Assembly: GCA_023252095.1 (NCBI GenBank)
Contig: JAHEXN010000093.1
Coordinates: forward strand, 1 to 11,003
DNA from: Actinomycetes bacterium
GTDB taxonomy: Bacteria; Actinomycetota; Actinomycetes; Propionibacteriales; Nocardioidaceae
Length of the DNA stretch: 11,003 nucleotides
Direction: 5' to 3'
Shown here: one piece after another, positions 6,975 through 11,003 of the stretch
How positions within the stretch are numbered: position 1 is the stretch's first letter
Layout of the letters: every line of letters starts with the position of its first letter
Made by a program: the position numbers and the translations under genes
The notes under the pieces: generated by a model
The model's database searches: none
Seen by the model: only the letters and a program-made list of their open reading frames with translations
Told to the model about the DNA's origin: nothing

Positions 6975-7642
6975 CGCGGGGTCGTGACGGCGCGGAGGAC
7001 CTCCGCGACACCCGCCTCGGCGACATCGACGAATCGGGCCTCCGGCACCCGGGCCGCGACGGCCTCGACGGCGTGGCGGATGACGGGGTCGGACCCCAGC
7101 ACGGCGACGGTCGTCTCGTGCGACGCCTGGACGGCCTCCACGACGCGGTCGGTGACGGCCCAGGTCAGGGCGACGACGGCGGGCTCGCGCGACCCGCCGA
7201 CGGGCAGGCCGGCGTGGTACTCGTCGTGGTGCACCGCGCGGGAGCCGTCGTCGTCACTCACGACGTAACGCATCTCGCCCCGGTCGTCGCTGAGCGGGAG
7301 CAGCGTGAAGCCCAGGCTCCGGCGCTCGGCCAGGGCGGCGACGGCGTCGGTCAGCGTGAAGTCGGCGTGCAGGAGCTCGGTCCGCATGATCCGCAGCGCG
7401 ATCTCGTCGTCGTGGGCCCGCTGCCAGGCCGCACCGAACGCGAGCTCCTCGAGCGCACGGGCGACGCCGTAGGTCGGTTCGTGGGCGGGGTCGGTGAGGA
7501 AGGCGTCGATGTCGGGGGAGCGCTTCAGGCCGTCGGCCCAGGAGTCGCGGGTCGTGGGAGCGACGACCGTGAGCTCGCACCGATCGGCGAGGTCTCGGGC
7601 GAGGCCCGTGCCGGCGGCACCGGCGAGCAGGACGAGTCGCAT
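6971..7642 (-). CDS. Reduced, divergent CofD/FbiA-like protein (likely pseudoenzyme)
   Basis: FbiA/CofD transfers a phospholactyl or phosphoenolpyruvyl group to Fo in coenzyme F420 synthesis. This 223-residue protein aligns by eye with FbiA over the middle: RTELLHADFTL (87-97), LLPLSDDRGE (114-123) and SRAVHH (134-139) match the RTxxLxAGYxL, LLPxTDDRxET and KAIHF blocks of FbiA. The N-terminal GGVGGAK loop is GAAGTGL (8-14), the NxGDD motif is PTTRDS (29-34), CPDLD is SPDID (42-46), and LGDRD-ATH is RAHDDEIAL. PSNP appears reduced to GSDP (183-186), and about 100 C-terminal residues of the usual 330 are missing. Catalysis therefore seems unlikely. The start is chosen as ATG 7642 because MRLVLLAG fits the family start; ATG 7651 and ATG 7702 are alternatives. 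It lies divergent to whiB, where mycobacteria carry fbiA. Confidence 0.72.
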   Translation of the reverse strand: MRLVLLAGAAGTGLARDLADRCELTVVAPTTRDSWADGLKRSPDIDAFLTDPAHEPTYGVARALEELAFGAAWQRAHDDEIALRIMRTELLHADFTLTDAVAALAERRSLGFTLLPLSDDRGEMRYVVSDDDGSRAVHHDEYHAGLPVGGSREPAVVALTWAVTDRVVEAVQASHETTVAVLGSDPVIRHAVEAVAARVPEARFVDVAEAGVAEVLRAVTTPR

Positions 7643-7707
7643 GGGGCCCATCGTGCCGTAATGGCAGTGCGACACGCCGTCGAGGGCCTGAATCTTGACC
7701 ATTCGGC

Positions 7708-7736
7708 TTGACGTGTGGCAGTTGAGGGACTGTAAT
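7708..7736 (+). promoter_or_regulatory. whiB promoter, leaderless
   Basis: TTGACG (7708-7713) and TGTAAT (7731-7736) are separated by exactly 17 bp and each differs from the housekeeping-sigma consensus at one position, an unusually good promoter for DNA of this composition. Seven bases separate the -10 from the ATG at 7744, so transcription should begin at or next to the A of the start codon. No ribosome-binding site is present, which agrees with a leaderless mRNA. An earlier TTGACC at 7695-7700 has no -10 at a usable distance. Confidence 0.8.
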
Positions 7737-7743
7737 CACATGC

Positions 7744-7998
7744 ATGTCATTCGATCTGGGCCTGCCGGTGGGCGACACCGAGGAACTCCTGTGGCAGGAG
7801 CGCGCTCTGTGCGCCCAGACTGATCCCGAGGCGTTCTTTCCCGAGAAGGGTGGGTCCACTCGCGAGGCCAAGCGCGTCTGTCTGACGTGCGACGTCCGCA
7901 GCACCTGCCTCGACTACGCGCTGCAGCACGACGAGCGCTTCGGCATCTGGGGCGGGCTCTCCGAGCGCGAGAGGCGCAAGCTCAAGAAGCGCGCCTGA
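7744..7998 (+). CDS. whiB2: WhiB2/WhmD-type Fe-S transcription factor
   Basis: WhiB proteins carry a [4Fe-4S] cluster and bind region 4 of the principal sigma factor to redirect transcription; the WhiB2/WhmD/WhiB group controls septation in mycobacteria and sporulation septation together with WhiA in Streptomyces. This 84-residue protein has the four cluster cysteines Cys23, Cys46, Cys49 and Cys55 (CLTC in the middle), the group-specific WQERALCAQTDPEAFFPEKG (17-36), the beta-turn GIWGG (67-71) and a basic DNA-contacting tail RERRKLKKR (75-83). Length and all key residues are normal. ATG 7744 is selected over the out-of-frame ATG at 7740 and sits at the predicted transcription start. The giant glycosyltransferase begins 22 nt downstream on the same strand and may be partly co-transcribed. 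The divergent neighbour is the CofD-like gene. Confidence 0.97.
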   Translation: MSFDLGLPVGDTEELLWQERALCAQTDPEAFFPEKGGSTREAKRVCLTCDVRSTCLDYALQHDERFGIWGGLSERERRKLKKRA

Positions 7999-8018
7999 GG
8001 GGCCAACCGCTGGTCCAG

Positions 8019-8024
8019 TAGTGT
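8019..8024 (+). promoter_or_regulatory. Candidate -10 box for the glycosyltransferase gene
   Basis: TAGTGT fits TANNNT and ends 8 nt before an in-frame GTG at 8033, which would make a second leaderless start (codon 5 of the frame opened at GTG 8021). No clear -35 is present in the short gap after whiB. Because the box overlaps the annotated GTG at 8021, either this is not a promoter or the true start is GTG 8033. Confidence 0.3.
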
Positions 8025-10861
8025 CGACGCTCGTGGACGACGAGCAGGTGATTCCGGCGTGGCGCAGCAGTCCACCCACGGTCGCCGCGGTCCTCGTGAG
8101 CCATGACGGAGCGACCTGGCTGCCCAAGGTCCTGTCGTCCCTGGCGGGTCTGAACCACGCGCCCACGGCATGGCACGCGGTCGACGTCAGCTCCACCGAC
8201 GGGTCGGCCGAACTGCTGCGTCGCTCGTTCGGCGCGGAACGCATCACCTACGCGCCGTCGGGCACGGGCTTCGGCCAGGCGGTTCGGCTCGGACTCGCGG
8301 AGCTGCCCAGGACCGACTGGATCTGGCTGCTCCACGACGACGTCACGGTCACGCCCGGCACCCTGGCGGGCCTGCTCGACGAGGCAACCTCGGCCGACGA
8401 CATCGCGATCGTGGGCCCGAAGATCCGCGAGTGGCCCTCGCTGCGCCGACTGCTGGAGGTCGGCCTGACCCTCTCCGGCACGGCTTCGCGCGAGACGGGT
8501 CTGGAGACCGGCGAGCCCGATGCGGGCCAGCACGACTGGGCCGAGGACGTGCTCGCCGTCAACACCGCCGGCATGCTCGTGCGGCGCGACGTCTGGGACG
8601 AGCTCGGCGGGCTCGATCCCGAGCTGCCGCTGTTCGCCGACGACCTCGACCTCGGATGGCGCGCGAACCGCGCCGGCCACCGGGTCCGCACGGCGCCCGG
8701 CGCCGTCGTGTTCCACGCCGAGGCGAGCCGGCGGCGCGTCCGCGAGCGCGGCGCGGGTGATCCGCCGCACCACGAGCGGCGTCGGGCAGAGATGTTCACG
8801 GTCCTCGCGAACGTCTCGACCCGCCGGTTCGCGTGGCAGTACGTCCGTCTGTTCTTCGGCTCCCTGCTGCGGTTTGTGGGCCAGCTCGTCGGGCGGAACC
8901 CCGAGGGCGCCGCCGACGAGCTGCTGGCACTGCGGGCGATCTACCTCCACCCGGCCCGTCTGAAGCATGCGCGCCGCTGGCGCCAGTCCACGGCCCGTCG
9001 CGGACACGAGGACATCGCCCACCTGTTCCCCCCGTGGTGGCAGCCCTATCAGCACTCGTGGGACGGCCTCATCGAGGCGATCCGTGCGGCCGTGCGCCCG
9101 GAGACCACCGAGACGGTCGGCCGCCGCACCTACGTCGAGGACTCCGAGGACGGCGAGGAGCCCGAGCTGGACGAAGGCCCCTCGATCTGGCGGCGTCACC
9201 CGTGGCTCACCGCCACGGCCCTGCTGACGATCGCCGCCGTCCTGGCGGCGCGCCCCCTCGCGCCGGGCCTGTCAGGCGGGGCCCTGCTGCCGGCCCCGGG
9301 CACTGCGGGCGGCTGGTGGGACCTCGTGCTCCGCGGTGCGCACGACACCGGGCTGCCGTCCCTCGCGTTCGCCCCTCCCTACGTGCTGCTGCTCGGCCTC
9401 GCGTCCGTCCCGGTCTGGTTCGCTCCGGAGATCCTGATCTGGGTGCTGCTCCTGCTCGCTCCGGTCCTCGCGGGCCTGACGGCGCACCGGCTCGCTCGGC
9501 TCGTCAGCAGCCAGCGGCCCGCCCGCATCCTGTTCGCGGTCTCGTACGCCCTGGTCGTGGCGGCCGGCGGAGCGATCGACCAGGGCCGGCTCGGCACCGT
9601 CGTGGGGCTCGTGGTGGCCCCCGTCATCGTCAACGTGGCCCTGCAGCTCGTGACCGTGCCGCACTGGCAGACCGCGCTCCGCCTCGGGATCTGGGTCGCC
9701 GTCGGGGCTGCGTTCGCCCCGCTCGTCCTGCCGATGACGGTCGTGGCGCTGGTTGTCGTGCTCGTTGCCCGTCGCGGGCACGAGCAGCTGCGCGAGCTCG
9801 CGATCCACGTCGGCGCGTCGCTCGGCGTCGCTGCGGTGCTGCTGGGGCCGTGGCTCGTGCAGCGGACCCTCCATCCCACGCGGCTCTGGTGGGACGCGGG
9901 CGTCGCGGTCTCGGCCGACACCTCCCTGCCCTCGGCCGTGCTCGGGGGCTGGTCCGGCCCGGGCTCGGCCCCGGGATGGATGGGCGTCTCGATCGTCGTG
10001 ATCGGCGTCCTGGCCCTGCTGCCCGCCCTGACGCGCGACGAGGTGCGCTGGGCGTGGGCCGTCGGCCTGATCGGCCTTGCGGCAGCCGTCGTGGGGCACC
10101 TGGTCACGTACGGCACCCCGAGCGGGGCACAGGACATCGCGCCGACCCTGGCGCTGCCGTCCGGCATCTTCCTCGGCGCGATGCTCGCGGCGGCCCTGCT
10201 GGCCTCCGAGGAGCTGGAGTTCCTGCCGCGTCGGCTCGCGGCGGGAGTTGTCGTCGTGGCGCTGGTGTTCCCCGTCGCTGCCGGGGTCCACTGGCTCGTC
10301 CGCGGATCCGGTGACCCGCTGACCGACTCATCCGTCGAGATCGTGCCGGCGTACCTCGCCGAGCGCAACGGCTCGACCCTCGTGGTGCGGGGCGACCTCG
10401 ACGACGGCGTCCGCTACACCCTGGTGCGCGGTGGCGGCCAGGAGCTCGGCGAGGAGGCCATGATCCGGTCCTCCGACACCGCCGACGACGTCCGCACCGC
10501 GGTCGACCGGCTGCTGAGCGCCCCTTCGGCCGATGACGTGCAGGTCCTGCTCGACGCGGGCATCACGGCGGTGTACCTCCCCGACGCCGACGACCGGCTT
10601 GCCTCGCGCGTCGACGCGGCACCCTCGATGCAGCCCGCAGGCAGCGAGAGCCCCACGTCGCGGGTGTGGACCATCGAGGGCCAGCCGGGCGACCCGTCGC
10701 GCGACGTGACCTGGTGGCGGCTCGGACTGGGAGCCGTGCAGGTCGCCGTCTGGCTCCTCGCCCTGGTGCTCACCGCGCCCGTGCGTCGCAGGCCCGAGCC
10801 GGAGCCCTATGACGACGAGGTCGACGACGAGACCGACGGCGCGGCGGTGGTCCTGAAATGA
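8021..10861 (+). CDS. GT2 glycosyltransferase fused to a polytopic membrane domain
   Basis: This 946-residue protein has three parts. Residues about 20-260 form a GT-A family 2 catalytic domain facing the cytoplasm: AAVLVSHDGATWLPKVL at the N-terminus, HDD (105-107) as the metal/nucleotide-sugar DxD-like motif, and FADDLDLGWR (about 205-214) with the expected catalytic acidic residues. An acidic linker (about 370-390) leads into about a dozen hydrophobic segments between 397 and 760. Residues about 761-895 form a soluble region, probably extracytoplasmic, closed by a last helix (about 903-922) and an acidic cytoplasmic tail. The start is GTG 8021 by frame; GTG 8033 is equally good, and neither has a ribosome-binding site. 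The stop overlaps the next gene in ATGA. The protein probably makes or transfers an envelope glycan, but donor and acceptor are unknown. Confidence 0.92.
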   Translation: MSTLVDDEQVIPAWRSSPPTVAAVLVSHDGATWLPKVLSSLAGLNHAPTAWHAVDVSSTDGSAELLRRSFGAERITYAPSGTGFGQAVRLGLAELPRTDWIWLLHDDVTVTPGTLAGLLDEATSADDIAIVGPKIREWPSLRRLLEVGLTLSGTASRETGLETGEPDAGQHDWAEDVLAVNTAGMLVRRDVWDELGGLDPELPLFADDLDLGWRANRAGHRVRTAPGAVVFHAEASRRRVRERGAGDPPHHERRRAEMFTVLANVSTRRFAWQYVRLFFGSLLRFVGQLVGRNPEGAADELLALRAIYLHPARLKHARRWRQSTARRGHEDIAHLFPPWWQPYQHSWDGLIEAIRAAVRPETTETVGRRTYVEDSEDGEEPELDEGPSIWRRHPWLTATALLTIAAVLAARPLAPGLSGGALLPAPGTAGGWWDLVLRGAHDTGLPSLAFAPPYVLLLGLASVPVWFAPEILIWVLLLLAPVLAGLTAHRLARLVSSQRPARILFAVSYALVVAAGGAIDQGRLGTVVGLVVAPVIVNVALQLVTVPHWQTALRLGIWVAVGAAFAPLVLPMTVVALVVVLVARRGHEQLRELAIHVGASLGVAAVLLGPWLVQRTLHPTRLWWDAGVAVSADTSLPSAVLGGWSGPGSAPGWMGVSIVVIGVLALLPALTRDEVRWAWAVGLIGLAAAVVGHLVTYGTPSGAQDIAPTLALPSGIFLGAMLAAALLASEELEFLPRRLAAGVVVVALVFPVAAGVHWLVRGSGDPLTDSSVEIVPAYLAERNGSTLVVRGDLDDGVRYTLVRGGGQELGEEAMIRSSDTADDVRTAVDRLLSAPSADDVQVLLDAGITAVYLPDADDRLASRVDAAPSMQPAGSESPTSRVWTIEGQPGDPSRDVTWWRLGLGAVQVAVWLLALVLTAPVRRRPEPEPYDDEVDDETDGAAVVLK

Positions 10862-11003
10862 GCAGGCGTCGTGCGGTGCAGCGTCGGGTCGACGTGGAGG
10901 CGCTGAAGGTCCTGGCGCTCCCGCTCGTCGCGGTGCTCCTGGTGGTCGTGGGGGTCGTGATCGGTCCGGCCGAGCCGGGACCCACGGGTCCGCGCGAGGT
11001 CTC
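10858..11003 (+). CDS. Membrane-anchored secreted protein, probably DUF5719 family (3' end outside window)
   Basis: Only the first 48 codons are visible. They encode a basic start (MSRRRAVQRR), then one hydrophobic segment (about 16-35) followed by a Pro/Gly-rich region, as expected for a single N-terminal anchor or signal with an extracytoplasmic body. The ATG overlaps the stop of the glycosyltransferase gene (ATGA, 10858-10861), so the products are probably made together and may act together at the membrane. From memory, the gene after the whiB-linked GT2 protein in many actinobacteria is a DUF5719 protein, and the start here fits; the visible part alone is too short to prove the family. 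Confidence 0.65.
   Translation, partial: MSRRRAVQRRVDVEALKVLALPLVAVLLVVVGVVIGPAEPGPTGPREV

Noticed and set aside
7695..7700. First TTGACC upstream of whiB as an alternative -35
   Set aside because: No TANNNT box lies 16-19 bp downstream; the second TTGACG has ideal spacing to TGTAAT.
8833..10314. 493-codon plus-strand frame inside the glycosyltransferase gene
   Set aside because: It is an out-of-frame Arg/Pro/Gly-rich translation; the main frame gives coherent helices and GT2 motifs.
1..11003. Search for defence systems, mobile elements, CRISPR arrays, tRNA or rRNA genes
   Set aside because: No transposase, integrase, nuclease or toxin motifs, no spaced direct repeats and no RNA gene signatures were seen; base composition looks even through the window.

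Overview
The window is very GC-rich DNA with short gaps, ATGA-type start/stop overlaps and a WhiB-family gene, which places it in the chromosome of an actinobacterium. The gene set (WhiB2-type regulator, TIGR03089-type protein, LCP proteins, a TagGH-like exporter, no mycolate or arabinogalactan genes in view) fits a Nocardioidaceae-like member of the Propionibacteriales. The genus is an inference. Nothing in the window looks like a phage, insertion sequence, plasmid, CRISPR array or RNA gene.

Layout. Positions 1-1070 (+): the 3' end of rph (RNase PH), coupled by ATGA to rdgB (dITP/XTP pyrophosphatase). Positions 1067-2886 (-): an LCP-family cell-wall polymer ligase followed after 2 nt by a membrane-anchored SGNH hydrolase; the hydrolase stop overlaps the rdgB stop. 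Positions 2887-3048: a divergent control region. Positions 3049-4512 (+): a second LCP protein with four N-terminal membrane helices. Positions 4513-4657: a hairpin-rich, repeat-like spacer between convergent genes. Positions 4658-7642 (-): four tightly packed genes, in order of transcription a reduced CofD/FbiA-like protein, a TIGR03089 family protein, and the permease and ATPase of a polysaccharide/teichoic-acid ABC-2 exporter. Positions 7744-7998 (+): WhiB2-type Fe-S regulator with a clear leaderless promoter. Positions 8021-10861 (+): a large GT2 glycosyltransferase fused to a polytopic membrane domain, coupled by ATGA to the start of a protein I take to be DUF5719 that runs off the window.

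Themes. Most genes serve cell-envelope glycopolymer assembly: the glycosyltransferase could build or extend a polymer, the ABC-2 pair could export a lipid-linked polymer, the LCP proteins could attach it to peptidoglycan, and the SGNH enzyme could trim or transfer acyl groups. The substrates are not visible in the sequence. From memory, the region resembles the whiB2-fbiA-fbiB-...-LCP-TIGR03089 block of mycobacteria (Rv3260c to Rv3268), but it is rearranged. The fbiB, manB/C, wbbL and rmlD genes are absent from the interval, and the gene in the fbiA position is short and has lost the family's active-site motifs. That degenerate CofD-like gene, translationally coupled to an adenylation-domain-like fragment, is the most unusual feature here.
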